Source of the DNA: Otatea glauca
Lineage: Eukaryota; Streptophyta; Magnoliopsida; Poales; Poaceae
Assembly: GCA_036346275.1 (NCBI GenBank)
Contig: CM070711.1
Span: 68,447,782 to 68,511,781 of the forward strand
Direction of reading: 5' to 3'
DNA: 64,000 bases
Each line of letters opens with the position of its first letter. The stretch's first letter is position 1. The notes under the pieces are model-generated. The model ran no database searches and was not told where the DNA came from. It saw only the letters and a list, made by a program, of their open reading frames with translations. Both the position numbers and the translations under genes were made by a program. This document shows positions 1 through 11,380 of the stretch, one piece after another.

Positions 1-323
1 ACCCTTCCTATAGCAGGAGTGAGGAGGATCCCTCCCCTCGTGTTTTTGAGGAGAGTGGGGGAAGTAATTAGTCTAGCTTAGCACCCTTCCTTTTGTTCAC
101 GTTTAGAACGATGAATAAGTTGTGCGATGGACTGTATCGTGCTTTTATGCATTTGTGATACAACCATTTTCTCTTTAAAAGCTATTCTGGTTTAAATAAA
201 GATTTTAGTTGGAGTTTCATTTCTTTTGTTGTGTTGTTGTTTCGGTGGATGTTGTTTAGTCCCCTGTTTTTTTATCTTTGCTTTTCCCTCTTTCCTCGTG
301 CTTTTTCCTGTCCTTGGATTCAG
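1..323 (+). other. Untranslated leader upstream of a gypsy gag
   Basis: No coding sequence is supported here. The stretch lies directly upstream of the first gag start codon and is T-rich in its second half, as in retrotransposon leaders. I could not find a TG...CA LTR end or a convincing primer-binding site, so how much of it is LTR is unknown; the element is cut by the window edge. Confidence 0.35.
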
Positions 324-1523
324 ATGGAGAACCCTGGCACAGTTTGTGGCAGAGGAAGAAGAGGAGGCCGCGGTCGTGGTCGTGGAAGAGTGCAGATTCA
401 AGAGGAAGTTCCTGTGGAGCAGCATTTCTAGGAAGGTAACCAAGTACCGCCACCTCTAGCGCAGCAGAACCAAGTGCCACCCCCACCCCCGAACCAGCCA
501 CCAAGCATGGAGCAGATGATGGCCATGCAAATGCAAATTCTGCAAGCTTTGGTGCAAAATGCGCTGAATCCACCTCAAGCAGTCCCAGCTCAAGCCGCAG
601 CTCAGCCACCCCAGTCTAAGTTCGAGGAATTCATGAGGACCAGACCCCCAACTTTCGTAGGATCAGTGGACCCTTTGGAGGCTGACGATTGGTTAAAAGA
701 TGTAGAAAAGAAGCTTTACTTAGCCTAGTGTGATGAATTTGAGAGTGTCTTATATGCCTCTCATCAGTTGAAAGGAACCGCTGCAAGTTGGTGGGAAAAT
801 TACCTCGCTGCCCACGAGGAAGCCCAGAGCATCACTTGGAATGAATTTGTGGGAGCTTTTCGGGCTACCCATATTCCCAAGGGGATTATGGAAATGAAGA
901 GGCGTGAGTTTCTCAAGCTGCAACAAGGAAATCTTTCAGTCTCAGAATATCTGAATCGATTCACCCAGCTTTCTCGTTATGCTACCGAAGATGTTGCCTC
1001 GGATGAGGCTAAGATTTGGCGCTTCATGGAGGGTCTTGACCCCAATATCAAAGTACAGCTGGTATCAAATGACTTTCCTTCATTCCAGCACATGGTGAAC
1101 AAGGCTTTGATCCAAGAGGATGCTCAGCGTCAGCTGTTTGAATCAAGAAAGAGGAAGTTGATGTTTCAAACGCAGCGTGGTGCCAGTAGCTCCAAACCCC
1201 GTTTCTTCCAACCTCAGTCCAGCAGGCCAGTAGCCACCAATACTTCCAGGACCCCAATGTCCACTCCTCGTCAGTTCACTCAAGCCCCTGCTGACAATAC
1301 AGGAAATCAAGTTCAGAAGAGCAATGCAGCAACTGCAGGAGTCCAATGCTTTAACTGCAGGGAGATGGGACATTACGCTAGTAACTGTCCCCAGAAGCGT
1401 CAGGTTGTGACCCCAGTTCGGTTCAACACAGGATCTACTCACCGCGCCCAAAGACCAGGCTACGGGAAGAGGAAAGCCACGAGACTCGCGTACTTTTCGC
1501 ACCATCGGAAGAGGACGTGTTAA
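324..1523 (+). pseudogene. gag: Gag of a Ty3/gypsy (chromovirus-like) retrotransposon, broken
   Basis: Encodes the structural capsid/nucleocapsid protein that packages retrotransposon RNA. One frame runs from the ATG at 324 and is stopped only by TAG codons at 429 and 726. The N-terminus is arginine/glycine rich, followed by a proline/glutamine-rich stretch. A typical retrotransposon gag domain follows (about 640-1130, with the WWENYL-type motif and a QG..SV.EY..RF motif), and then one CCHC zinc knuckle (CFNCREMGHYASNC, about 1348-1390). The order and the knuckle resemble the Del/Tekay group of chromoviruses, which is inference. Near 1440-1500 the frame shifts and the C-terminus becomes nonsense, while protease resumes in another frame. 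The gene is not functional as it stands. Confidence 0.85.
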
Positions 1524-2600
1524 TCACGTCACTGCTGAAGAAGTTCAGGACGCACCTGATGTGGTGTATGGTAAGTTCTTCGTCAATTCAGTTCCTACTT
1601 CAGTATTGTTTGATTCTGGTGCTTCGCATTCATTCATATCAGAAGTATTTGGTTAGAAAGCATGGATGGGATACTGATTCGACTTAGAAGTCCCCTACTA
1701 GTTCAATCCCCTGGTAAAGAACTAAGAACAACTGCTATTTGTCCAAAAATAGATATAATTATAAAAGGGGCAAAGTTCCTAGTGAACTTAATATTATTGG
1801 ATACTAAGGGTATAGAAGTAATCCTTGGAATGGACTGATTAACCAAGTACAAGGGTCAGATAGACTGTGCTAGTAGAGCTATCTCTCTTACTAGTCATGA
1901 GGGAATTCGAGTGAAGTTCCTGTCTAATCTCTTCTCTAAGGGGGGTTGTCGACTTTTGTAGTCGGCAATGAAATTATGGGGCAGGCGCTGGATCTCAAAC
2001 TCGATGGTTGCACAAGACAGAGGATTATACAGGTTCAGGCTCTCGCGGAGGAGATAATACCCTAATCATGTGTGCTGGGATTATGCAGATCTCTTGGATC
2101 TAAGATTGCCCAAAGCGCAATATGCTCTGGCGATATGAGGTGTGTTATGCTCTATGACTTGATTGCTCTGGGCTTGGATGATCAGATCCCTATGCTGTTA
2201 CCCGCCCTCTCCCTTATATAGCGGGGGTGGGGCGGCTTACAGAGTCCTGATCGGTTAAGAGATTCCGATCGGTTACAAGATTCTAGTCGGTTACAGGATA
2301 GAGTTTACATCTTTATCTACCCTATTAACGACTCGGATTACAACCGTATCTATCATATCTAAATATAAGTTCAACTTCCTTTAGGATATGTCCCCTTGCG
2401 CACGGCAGCGAGGCCTGACGCAGGGAGTATCTTCTGGGCCTCCCTCTTGAGCCTGTCATGAGGGTACCCGGATTCTTATATTCCACAGGGGTAGTACCCT
2501 GAACCGACTAAAAGGTACATCTTTGAAAAATGTGCCCATAATGAATGAATACCCAGATGTATTCCCAGAAGATTTGCCTGGTATGCCACCAGAAGCTAGG
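1507..2600 (+). pseudogene. pol: Gypsy protease and start of reverse transcriptase, interrupted
   Basis: Continues the gag above. The retroviral-type aspartic protease shows its catalytic LFDSGASHSFIS motif at about 1606-1642, and the flap-end motif VILGMD at about 1817-1836, followed by a stop where a tryptophan is usual. Frame and stop damage is heavy. After the inserted solo LTR (1947-2487) the polyprotein resumes at about 2493. At about 2545-2597 it shows the EYPDVFPEDLPGMPPE motif that begins the gypsy reverse transcriptase region. The rest of RT, RNase H and integrase are absent; the match stops at about 2600, where unrelated sequence begins. Confidence 0.75.
1947..2487. mobile_element. 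541-bp solo LTR inserted in gypsy pol
   Basis: The block starts with TG (TGTCGAC...) and ends with CA (...ATTCCACA). It is bordered by a perfect 5-bp target duplication GGGGT at 1942-1946 and 2488-2492. Removing it restores continuity of the surrounding pol reading. A TATA-like element sits at about 2213-2222; it reads CTATATAAGG on the minus strand, which suggests minus orientation, but this is not decisive. No internal retroelement sequence is present, so it is a solo LTR left by LTR-LTR recombination. Confidence 0.85.
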
Positions 2601-3129
2601 TTGTTCTATATGCTTAAACAACATATTCTTCCACTTGCACATTTTTGTGATTTGATCTTAATATATGGGTAGCTGTATATCTCAGGTGTTTACAGGCTGG
2701 TTTGGAAACAAGACTGAGAGGATTTACTGGGAACAATGATTCATCAATTTGCATGTTAGAAACCCTAAAGAACATGGCAAATCACATAGCTCCAAAGCAC
2801 AAGTAAATATTGGAGGTACTTCTGCTAATTTACTTCACAATTCATTTGTCATCTTCAGGAGGGCATCTTTGTGAACATTTAACAAATCGATAATGACTTG
2901 TAATGCAATGTGCCTTCAGAACAAGCATTGGAAGAGGCCAGCTCAAGACGTGATGCATTTGATTTGCTGATACAAGATGTGCTGCATTGGGTTTGCCGAT
3001 GTTCTTAGGAGTCTTGAACTGATCACTTGGCTGGCTCGGTATAAATTGCCCCAATGCCCCCTATCTATTGACTGATTGTCTGATTCTTTTTCATCTCTCT
3101 CTGATTCAATTTGTTTGATTATAGCAAAA
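2601..3129. other. Unassigned spacer / hAT 5' region
   Basis: No gene is seen. The region lies between the broken gypsy pol and the hAT-like transposase. A polypyrimidine tract followed by an AG at about 3105-3124, just before the transposase ATG, would fit the end of a 5'-UTR intron of that gene. No terminal inverted repeat was found that would fix the hAT element's left border. Confidence 0.3.
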
Positions 3130-5507
3130 ATGGAGAATCAAACGTTGCACAATTTTTTCTGACGAAGTGCAAGTACTAGTAATCCACGAACCAATGAGAG
3201 CAACATGGCTCAGCATGTGTTTGATCCCAATGAAACTGTTGCTGATCCTGCGCGTCACAAATAAATTGAAGATTATCCTAAAGAGATTAGAGATCAAATG
3301 AGGAGGGCGTATATGTTGAAGGGTCCAACTCAACCAATCGGACATGCTTTTTCAAAGAAGATTCAATCAGAAGAATCAAGATCGTTTCAATAATGGTACA
3401 AGAAGTTCGATTGGTTAGAATATAATGTGGAAAAGGATGCCGCCTTTTGTTTCCGTTTTTTTAAGAAACTGGGACAACCTACTCACTTTGGGAGGGATGT
3501 CTTCACAAAAGATGGGTATGTGAATTGGAGAAGGGCTATGGAAGGTTTCAAAGACCATGTTGAGAGACCTAATAGTGTCCACAACATTATGACGCAAGAT
3601 TGTGAAGATTTTTGCAATCAAAGAGCAAGCATAGAACATAAATTAAATATTTATAGCAAGGACTCTGAAATTGTATACAAGATTCGTTTGACTACTTCTT
3701 TAGATTGTGCAAGATATCTCATAATGCAAGACGATGCTTTTCGTGGACATGATGAAACTTCTACCTCCATGAACAAGGGCAATTTTAAAGAGCTATTGGA
3801 GTGGTATAAAGATAAGGTGCCAGATGTGAATGCGGCATTTGAATTTGATGGTGGAGGGAATAGTTTGATGATTTCTCTGGAGACACAGAAGGATCTTGTG
3901 AAATGTTGTGCATAAGAGGTAACGAAGGTGATTAATGATGAGATTAGAGATAGGAATTTCGCGGTGCTTATTGATGAGCCATGCAATTCGTAAATAAAGG
4001 AGCAAATGGCCATGATTGTGAGGTTAGTAGTACATATTATGTTTGTTAGTTGTTCCGTTTATGATTTTTGTTAAGTTCTAACATTGCATCATTAATTTGG
4101 TTGGAATGTAGGTTTGTAAACAAAGAAGAGAAGATCGTGGAAATGTTTCTTGGTATTAAGCATATCACTCACTGTATATCGGTTGCATTGAAGGAAGCTA
4201 TGGTTGGTTTACTTGTTGACCATGATCTACCTATTTCTAGACTACGCAGGCAGGGTTATGATGGAGCTTCAAATATGATAGGGGAATTTAATGGCTTGTA
4301 AAGATTAATACAGGATGAGAGTCCGTATGCTTTCTAGATCCATTGCTTTGCCCATCAGTTACAGTTAGTGGTTGTCACTATCGCAAGTTGTAGTAGAGCT
4401 ATTGCTGACTTTTAACTATGTTCCCTTGATAGTGACCGCTATAAGTGCATCTTGCAAGAGAAAAGATATTTTGATGGAAAAGCATCGAGAGAAAGTATGG
4501 GAGAAATTGCAGAATGGCATGCTTTTAAGTGGAACAGGCTTGAATCAAAAACTAACCTAGCTAGACCTGGAGATACTAGACGGGGCTCTCATTTTAAAAC
4601 CTTACTTTGTATATACCAAATGTGGGAGTCAGTGCTTGGAGTTTTAAAGATGACATCTGAAGATGCATCATATCCTTAAGGTCATGGTGGAGCAGTAGGT
4701 TTGATACAACAGATGGAAAGATTTGAACTTGTATTCATCATGCATTTTTTGATAGACTTATTAGGCATTACAAATGAGCTATTACTTGCTTTGCAAAAAA
4801 GAGACCAAGAAATTGTAGAAGCCATGGGTTTGATTATGGATGTGAAAGTGCGTCTACAAGACATGAGGGACAATAGGTGGGAGCCATAGAAGCCATTGTT
4901 TAACCAAGTCAAGTACTTTTAAGAGGCAAATGAGATTTGTGTGCCAAATATAGATGATTTCATTGGACTTAAGCGCAAATCTGTACGTCGGAAGCATAAG
5001 ATGACTTACCTTCACTATTATTGTGTTGACATTTTCAATGTTGCTCTTGATGCTATTATGAGGGAGATGGATCATCGCTTTAATGAAGTTTCTTCAGAGT
5101 TATTGGTATACATGTCTTGTCTTAATCCAAGCAACTCCTTCTCTAAGTTTGATGTGGATAAACTTGTTCGACTTGTTGAGATTTACGCTGCTGATTTCAA
5201 CATAGCTGTCCGTTTGTTGTTAAGAAATCATCTTCAAACCTTCATTCTCAATGTTAGGAGAAGTGTCAAATTTAATGGTTGTCATGATCTTGCAAAGTTT
5301 GTTGAAAAGATGGTTGAAATCGGAAAGATTATAACTTTTCCATTGGTCTATCGCCTCATCAAGCTTACATTGATCCTTCTAGTGGCAACAGTATCAGTAA
5401 AAAGAATCTTCTTAGCAATGAAGATTATTAAGAAAGATTTACGCAACAAGATAGCAGATGATTGGTTCAATGACTTGATAGTATGTTACACTAATAAAGA
5501 TATTTAG
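3130..5507 (+). pseudogene. hAT-type transposase (TTF/DUF4371, ZMYM1-like), decayed
   Basis: A cut-and-paste DNA transposase relic. In order it shows a leader with a RRAY..KGP.QP motif (about 3300-3345), the TTF-type zinc-finger region (WLEYNVEKDAAFCF and a RNWR-like NWRRAMEGFKDH segment, 3413-3560), and a DUF4371-like part (QDDAFRGHDE, about 3727-3756). The catalytic-core motif GYDGASNM..EFNGL (about 4255-4298) and IHCFAHQLQL (4339-4368) follow. The hAT C-terminal dimerisation segment (VATVSVKRIFLAMKIIKKDL..., 5383-5507) is well kept. A GT-AG intron fits 4023-4111 and restores the frame. Many stops (for example about 3262, 3391, 3913, 4299) and frameshifts make it inactive. Plant homologues are often annotated as zinc finger MYM-type proteins; the sequence cannot show whether this was ever domesticated. 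Confidence 0.85.
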
Positions 5508-6069
5508 AAGCCTCGATAATAAAGGAATCATTTGACGCTTTCAAGAGATGAAAAATCGTAGAGTGAAATTTCGTCATACTCAGTACTAGTGCCTTCGTAA
5601 GTTTTATTTCAATTTTTATTTTTATAAGTATTCATAAATTGAAATTGCATCACTAAGTTTCATATTTTTATCTACAGGTTGAATGGTTGATGATCCATCC
5701 TCACATATTTATGTCATTTTATCCATTAGCAAGGTACCACACTTGTTATATTTTGATTATTCACTTTGTTTTCTTTCTATTTATGTATGAATTTGGAATT
5801 TTGTTGGTAATAAATTCTTTCTATTTATGTATGAATTTGGAATTTTGTTGGTAATAAACCGGTAGATGTACTTTTAGTATAACTGTCTTGAGTTAAAACT
5901 TAGATATATGAGATTCTCTCTAATTTTATTCTAGATTCGTCACCGCCTGAAGGAGTATGATTTGGGATCATACGAGATGGTACATTAGAGACACCAAGGT
6001 GCATGTTGGAGCACACTGCAGACGCAACGCAACGCTATCAGCGTTCGCATCCCGAGGAACCATAGGACT
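5508..6069. other. AT-rich flank of the hAT pseudogene
   Basis: No coding evidence. It probably holds the 3' end of the hAT element, but no terminal inverted repeat was identified. It contains the short tandem duplication described separately. Confidence 0.3.
5771..5858. repeat. 44-bp perfect tandem duplication
   Basis: Units at 5771-5814 and 5815-5858 are identical (TTCTTTCTATTTATG...GGTAATAAA). Identity in otherwise decayed DNA suggests a recent duplication, or an assembly artefact. Confidence 0.9.
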
Positions 6070-6077
6070 GGTCGATC

Positions 6078-6414
6078 AAGGGTTCAAAAATCAACTAAAA
6101 TCGCTCGATTTTCGATACGCGGCTCAACTTTTAAAATCGCTCGGTAAATCGATCCAATTCAAAAAAATCAAAAATTCAGAAAAATTTATGCGACGTAAAC
6201 CGGTAGAAAAATCAATGAAAATCGCTCGATTTTCCCGCCAGAAAAGTTCAACTAGTCCGTTGATTTTCCATGTAAACGGTCGATTTATGAGAAAAAATTC
6301 CAAAAAAATTGTTTTTGAAACTCTATGATTTTTTTACCGATTTTCGGTTCGATATATTACATTTTCGAATTTCAAATTTCAAACGATTTTCTGCATGTCG
6401 ATTTTGTTAACCTG
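6078..6414. mobile_element. 337-bp hAT-like MITE with perfect 8-bp target duplication
   Basis: The ends are inverted repeats (AAGGGTTCAAAAATC at the left; CGATTTTGTTAACCTG at the right, which reads CAGGTTAACAAAATCG on the other strand). An 8-bp duplication GGTCGATC flanks it at 6070-6077 and 6415-6422. Eight-base duplications and CAGGG-like ends are typical of the hAT superfamily. There is no coding capacity. The interior (ATCGCTCGATTTT, GCGACGTAAACCGG) resembles the element at 7137-7477, so the two are one family. Confidence 0.8.
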
Positions 6415-6422
6415 GGTCGATC

Positions 6423-7128
6423 TCGTGCAGTTCATGGGACGTGCAGACAGAGACAACAATGCAGGTTGGACGAAGCCAAGTGGCACGGAATGAGACGGGA
6501 AAACTGCTCGGAGTTAAGATCCTTCGCGGGCAAATATGCATGTGTACCCTCCCCTTCTCCAGTGAGTCCACTCCTCATCTAGTTAGCAATATACATGTGC
6601 ATGTATCTGCTTAGGTTGTAGTCTACAATGCGGGAAATATACACGTATCAAGTGCTAGATGTAAAACTAAAATGTTGCTGGTGCTACACTAGACTAAAAT
6701 AACAGGTAATGCAAGTCCTCCAAAATTGGAACCGTGGGCTATGGGTTGCACCGGCTAGAGCCGGTGGTGTCGTCTCCTACTCCTCTACATTTACGGTGGA
6801 TCCATCCAATGTAGTTAAACCTGAAAATAAAATACATTCAAATTTAGTAGATGACAAAGATATAGCCATTTATTTATTTTGTTTGTATACCATCCGGCTG
6901 GTACCCTCTGCTAAGAACCAGTCGTATGGGATATGTATATTTATCTTAAAGCATATCCCTAAGAAATTCCATATATATATAGCTCATACGTATGGTATAG
7001 ATTTATCTCAGCACAAGCCAACACGTGCAGAACTAAGAGAAATGTGAAAAACCACCCTGAGTATCCCTCTAACACCAACAGCCCAAAAATTACTGGGTCA
7101 GCCGCGATTAGAGATGCACTAGCAACTA
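6423..7128. other. Spacer between two MITEs, nothing recognised
   Basis: No gene or repeat family is supported. Short open frames exist on both strands, but they have no recognisable motif. Confidence 0.4.
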
Positions 7129-7136
7129 CCACCGTG

Positions 7137-7477
7137 TAGGGTTTACAAAACCGACGAAAACCGTACCGAGCCGGTTCGATATCCAAAACCGGTCTACTTA
7201 AAAAAATTCGAAAAAATTTGTGCGACATCAAACCAGTCAATTTTCCGTCAAAACGGACCGGTTTCAATCAAATCTACCGGTTTTAGGTCAAAATCGTGTG
7301 GCTATGCCGCAGTGGTTAGCACCTACCAATTGACCGATTGATTTTTGGTAAAAATCGGTTGATTTTCGATTTTTTTTAATCTTTTCCAAAATTTTTGAAT
7401 TCTTAACCATTCAGTTTACGATTTTTGACTCGATTTTTGACTCGAATGATTTTTTGAAATCGATTTTGTGAACCCTA
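7137..7477. mobile_element. 341-bp hAT-like MITE with 8-bp target duplication
   Basis: Begins TAGGGTTTACAAAACCG and ends GATTTTGTGAACCCTA, near-perfect inverted repeats. The flanks CCACCGTG (7129-7136) and CCACCATG (7478-7485) match at 7 of 8 bases. The interior is AT-rich with repeated ATCGGTTGATTTT-like words and no protein. Size, ends and interior place it with the element at 6078-6414. Confidence 0.85.
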
Positions 7478-7485
7478 CCACCATG

Positions 7486-8163
7486 TGCGCCGAGGATCCA
7501 GACTTCCAGAGACGTCTCTCCATACATCATCGAGACATCGACCACACCACCCCTTCGCAACTATATAAGGGTCTGGTTGAGTAATGAACAGGACAGAACG
7601 CATTGCATGTACTCATATTTTGCTCAGTGTTCACAAGATTAGTGTGAAAACAGATTGAATACAGGCAGATAATGGCTCTATCGTATTTGTTTTCATTTTT
7701 TTTTCTAGACGCAGATACGAATATGGATATAGATACCAATAATGTTGAAATATATGCAGAGCGAATATGAATCAAAATAAATACGGTCACAAAAATTTAT
7801 CGGAACATGAAACCTCCCTTAATTTGTACGCCCAAAATCAATGGAAACACATAACTAATTTATTTGATCAAAACATTCATGAAATTTGAACAAGCACCAG
7901 AATTTTTATCCACAATAGAAACGCTCCAGTACACTCACCAAAATGTAATGGCATATTGACTTTCAAGTACATGGACTTTCATCCACAATAGAATTTCCAT
8001 CCTCCAACAGAAATGTACTCCGTACGTGCAGTTCATGGACTTTCAAGTACAAGAAAATAGCTAGCTTTCCATTACAAATCCAGAGCGGAACCAGTTTGAA
8101 GTTAACAGCAATTAGTTCGTCACAAATTTATCACAAAAGTCGACAACAACACTTGGTTTATGA
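7486..8163. other. Spacer with an isolated TATA-like box
   Basis: No gene is recognised. CTATATAAGG at about 7561-7570 looks like a plant TATA box on the plus strand, but no open reading frame with a known motif follows. Words such as ACGAATATGGATATAG (about 7714-7729) recall a short element also hinted at near 11165-11200; this was not resolved. Confidence 0.3.
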
Positions 8164-8171
8164 CATCTAGC

Positions 8172-9646
8172 CAAGGTTTCAAATTTCGGTTTCGGAATAA
8201 ATTTCGCCCCGGGCCGGATAAATAAATTTCGTGAAATTTCAAAATTTTGGAATTATTTCGGACAAAATTTGAATTTGAAAATTCAAATCCAGTCCAATCC
8301 GGAAAAAAAAACCAAAATTCGGCGAAAAAACCCGAAATTTCGGGAGAAATATCCGAAATTTCGGGTTTTTTGCACTGGCTGAAAAGTGGTCTAAAATTTA
8401 TCTACAAATTTTGAAATTTTTTTTGGAGGTTCATGACACAATGCTGATGTTCTCACAAAAATTTCAGCTGATTATCACACCTGTGGAATTTTTAAAAATT
8501 CGGAGAGTAGTACTGTCTTGATAAAACACTGACCGACAAGTTTGATCGGAATGGAAAATGGTACAAATCAAGTTATAAACTGTTGAAATTTTTTGTGTGC
8601 ATGGTTATGATCCATAACTAATGTTCTCATAAAAATTTCAGATGATTATCACATGTGTGGAATTTTTAAAAATTCGGAGAGTGGCGCTGTCCTGATAGAA
8701 CACTGACCGACAAGTTTGATCTGAATGGAAAATGATACAAATGAAGTTAGAAACTGTTGAAATTTTTTGTGCATGGTTATGATGTATCTATAATGCTCTC
8801 ATAAAATTTTCAGATGATGATCAAACTGTATGAATTTTTAAAAAATCGAACAGTACTACTACCATGTTAAAAGGCTTACCGGCAAACTTGAACAAAATGA
8901 AAAATTATGTAAACCATAAACTTTTTTGAAAATTTTAAAGAATGATGATAAGGAAGTTCTTAATATCCCATAAAAATTGTGATTCACGATCACACTCCAG
9001 TGAATTTATAAAATTCTTACAAGGCACAGTACCATTTATGTTCTTTTCTTTTTGATTTTTGAAATATAATATAACAAACGAAGTTCAATGCTTACATAGA
9101 TTTGATTGACCAAACAAAAAAATTTGAATTTTTTTAAAAAATTTATATAATGTTACTGAGTCAATTATTAATCTCTCAAAAAAAATTTAGATCATAATCA
9201 CACACAAGAAAATTTATAAAATTCTGACAATATAACTGTCCCAATTATGTTCATTCTGTTTTTGATTTTTTAAAAGTAACAAATGAAGTTAAATTATTTT
9301 GAAATTTTTTATGTATGATACTAATATACTAAGTATAGTACCACAAAATTTTCAGATTATTATCATGCATATAAAATGTTATAAAAATCTGACAGTGTTT
9401 CTGCCAAAATTTTAAAATGTTTAAAAAATTAGATTTTTCAACAAATTTTCATAGGAGATGACTTTCCTAAGGGTTATTGGACCAAATCCGGCCCTAAAAC
9501 TTTCAAAACCGGCCAAAAAATGCGAAATTTGGCGCGAAAAATGAAATTTCGGATTTTACTGTAGCAATTTCAAATTTTTTTCCCGGTCGGTACTTGAGAT
9601 CTCGGGGTGGTCCGAAATCCGAAATTTCGCAAAATTTTGAACCTTG
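8172..9646. mobile_element. ~1.5-kb hAT-like non-autonomous element filled with tandem repeats
   Basis: The ends form inverted repeats: CAAGGTTTCAAATTTCGG at the left and CGCAAAATTTTGAACCTTG at the right. The subterminal zone is rich in GAAATTTCGG words, and the centre is a degenerate array of ~170-180-bp units (about 8400-9440). No transposase is present. I could not find a matching 8-bp target duplication (CATCTAGC against GGCAGCAT), so the borders or the family may be slightly wrong. It is closely similar in plan and internal unit to the element at 9842-11050. Confidence 0.65.
8400..9440. repeat. Degenerate ~170-180-bp internal tandem array (about six units)
   Basis: Each unit carries the same landmarks: TTGAAATTTTTT, a GATGTTCTCATAAAAATTTC-like block, GATTATCACA, GTGGAATTTTTAAAAATTC, CTGTCCTGATAAAAC, and GACCGACAAGTTTGA. 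The TTGAAATTTTTT landmark recurs near 8410, 8582, 8756, 8920, 9120 and 9298. The first three units are very similar and the later ones are decayed. The same unit recurs inside the next element. Confidence 0.8.
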
Positions 9647-9833
9647 GGCAGCATGACGATGGGCGACGCCGTGGCGTGATGAGTGGAGGGGCGGCGCCAG
9701 CGAGGCCACGGTGGCATGAGGGGGCGTTGCCAGCGGGACGAGAGGGGCACCGGCGGGCGGCGGCAAGACGCAGGAGCAGATGGATTTGGGGATCGATAGA
9801 CTGATCTGTGACTAATGGGCAGGGCGCCGGGCT
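9647..9833. other. GC-rich island between two AT-rich hAT-like elements
   Basis: This stretch is sharply GC-rich (GGGCGGCGCCAGCGAGG and similar) between two AT-rich elements. Reading the minus strand gives a proline/alanine-rich peptide without known motifs. It may be a remnant of a grass gene's first exon, or host sequence into which the elements jumped; this is a guess. Confidence 0.3.
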
Positions 9834-9841
9834 GCCCGAAC

Positions 9842-11050
9842 CAGGATTGAAATCTGGATTTCGCTCTAAATATCGTGGTCGGAGAATGAAATTTCGGCGA
9901 GATCTCGGTGATTCAAATAAATTTTAGCCAAAATACAAAAACAGAATTTGAATTCAAGTTTTGTAGCCACCGGTACGACCGAGATCTGGCCGGTTTTGCC
10001 GAGATCTCGGCAAAATTGAACGGCGTGAAATCTGGTAGAAACGAAGTTAAAATATTTAAAAAAATTCTGAAGATCAGTGATACATTGATGATGTTGCCAT
10101 AAAAATTTCAGATAATTATGAATCTTGTGGAATTTTTAAGAATTGAAACATTACTACTGTTCTAATAAAACGCCAACCGGCAATTTTGAACCGAACGAAA
10201 AATGGGACAAATCACGTTAGAAATATTTTTAATTTTTTTTGCATGATTATATCATATCATTAATCTTTCCATTAAATTTTCAAGTGATGGTGAAGCTAGA
10301 CGGATTTTTAAAAATTCAGACAGCGGTGATGTCCGGATGAAAAATAGTTGAAAGGACGTTACAAAATTTTGAAATTTTAATTGGATGATTGTGATGCATC
10401 ATTAAACTTGCCATAAAATCTTTAGATGATTATCAGTCCGTGAAGTTAGAAATTTTGGCAGCATTTCGACTGAAATTCGGATTTGGAGATTCACAATTGC
10501 AGACAATCGATGTATATTTGCATGATAATTAATAGGCATAAAATAAAATCGATACATACGACAATTTATCCCATATTTATATGACAATAAAATCAATGTC
10601 TATTTGCATCACTACCTCATTTATGCTCATTCTGTTTTTTATTTTTTAAATATAACAAATAAACTTAAAATATTTTGGAAATTTTTCTGTGTGATCCTAC
10701 ACTTGTTAGGATGCTTCCATAAATTTTTCATAACATGAAAATGCTTCTACAAGTTTATAAAAATGTAAAAGTGTTTCTGCTGAAATTTTAAAATATCTCA
10801 AAAAAATTGTTTTTATACAAATTATCATGGAAGATCAATTTCTCCGGGGTAATTGACCTAAATTTGGTCAAATCTAGGTATTAAACTTCAAATTCCGGGT
10901 TGCAATCTCGAGATATCGGGCGGTATCTCGCCTAAAAAAATGAGATTACTGTAGCAATCCATTTTTTTTTAAATTTTGCCAGCAATCCTACATTTCGTCC
11001 AGCTCCGAAAAACGAGATCTTGCGAAATCTCACCGAGATTTCTAACCCTG
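9842..11050. mobile_element. 1.2-kb hAT-like element with perfect 8-bp target duplication
   Basis: Begins CAGGATTGAAATCT and ends AGATTTCTAACCCTG (inverted repeats with the CAGGG-type start usual for hAT). A perfect duplication GCCCGAAC sits at 9834-9841 and 11051-11058. The subterminal part is rich in CGAGATCTCGG palindromes. The centre holds about three to four decayed copies of the same ~170-bp unit as in the 8172-9646 element. No transposase is present, so it depends on an autonomous hAT partner elsewhere. Confidence 0.85.
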
Positions 11051-11058
11051 GCCCGAAC

Positions 11059-11375
11059 GGACTAGGGAGCGGGGTCAAGGGGTATAAACTCCAGATCTTT
11101 GGACTTCTCGACTCTCCGATAATCTGTATTCCCATCATATTTGATGGATAGTGGACTACTATATTCATTTCCGTATCCGTAAAAAAAATATCTATATTTG
11201 TTTCTAATTTGACGCTATCAGCTAATTATCTGAACCGACACTATCCATATTTAAAAATATTCAAAGCGATCGGGAACTGTTTGATTCCTAATCTAGATCA
11301 TTGAGCACCTCTGTATTTCTTTCTAGCAATGAAGATTAATGAAGCAGTCTTTTAAGTTTGTTGCTTCCTCTTTTA
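11059..11375. other. Spacer before the first full-length gypsy element
   Basis: Nothing recognisable is coded here. It contains words such as CCGTATCCGTAAAAAAAATA that hint at an old short element. Confidence 0.3.
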
Positions 11376-11380
11376 CTATG

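Noticed and set aside
8172..9646. Centromeric satellite
   Set aside because: The units are bounded by transposon-like inverted ends and are too few and too divergent for a satellite block.
9503..9804. Proline/alanine-rich reading in the GC-rich island as a gene
   Set aside because: Too short, crosses an element border, and has no homology I recognise.
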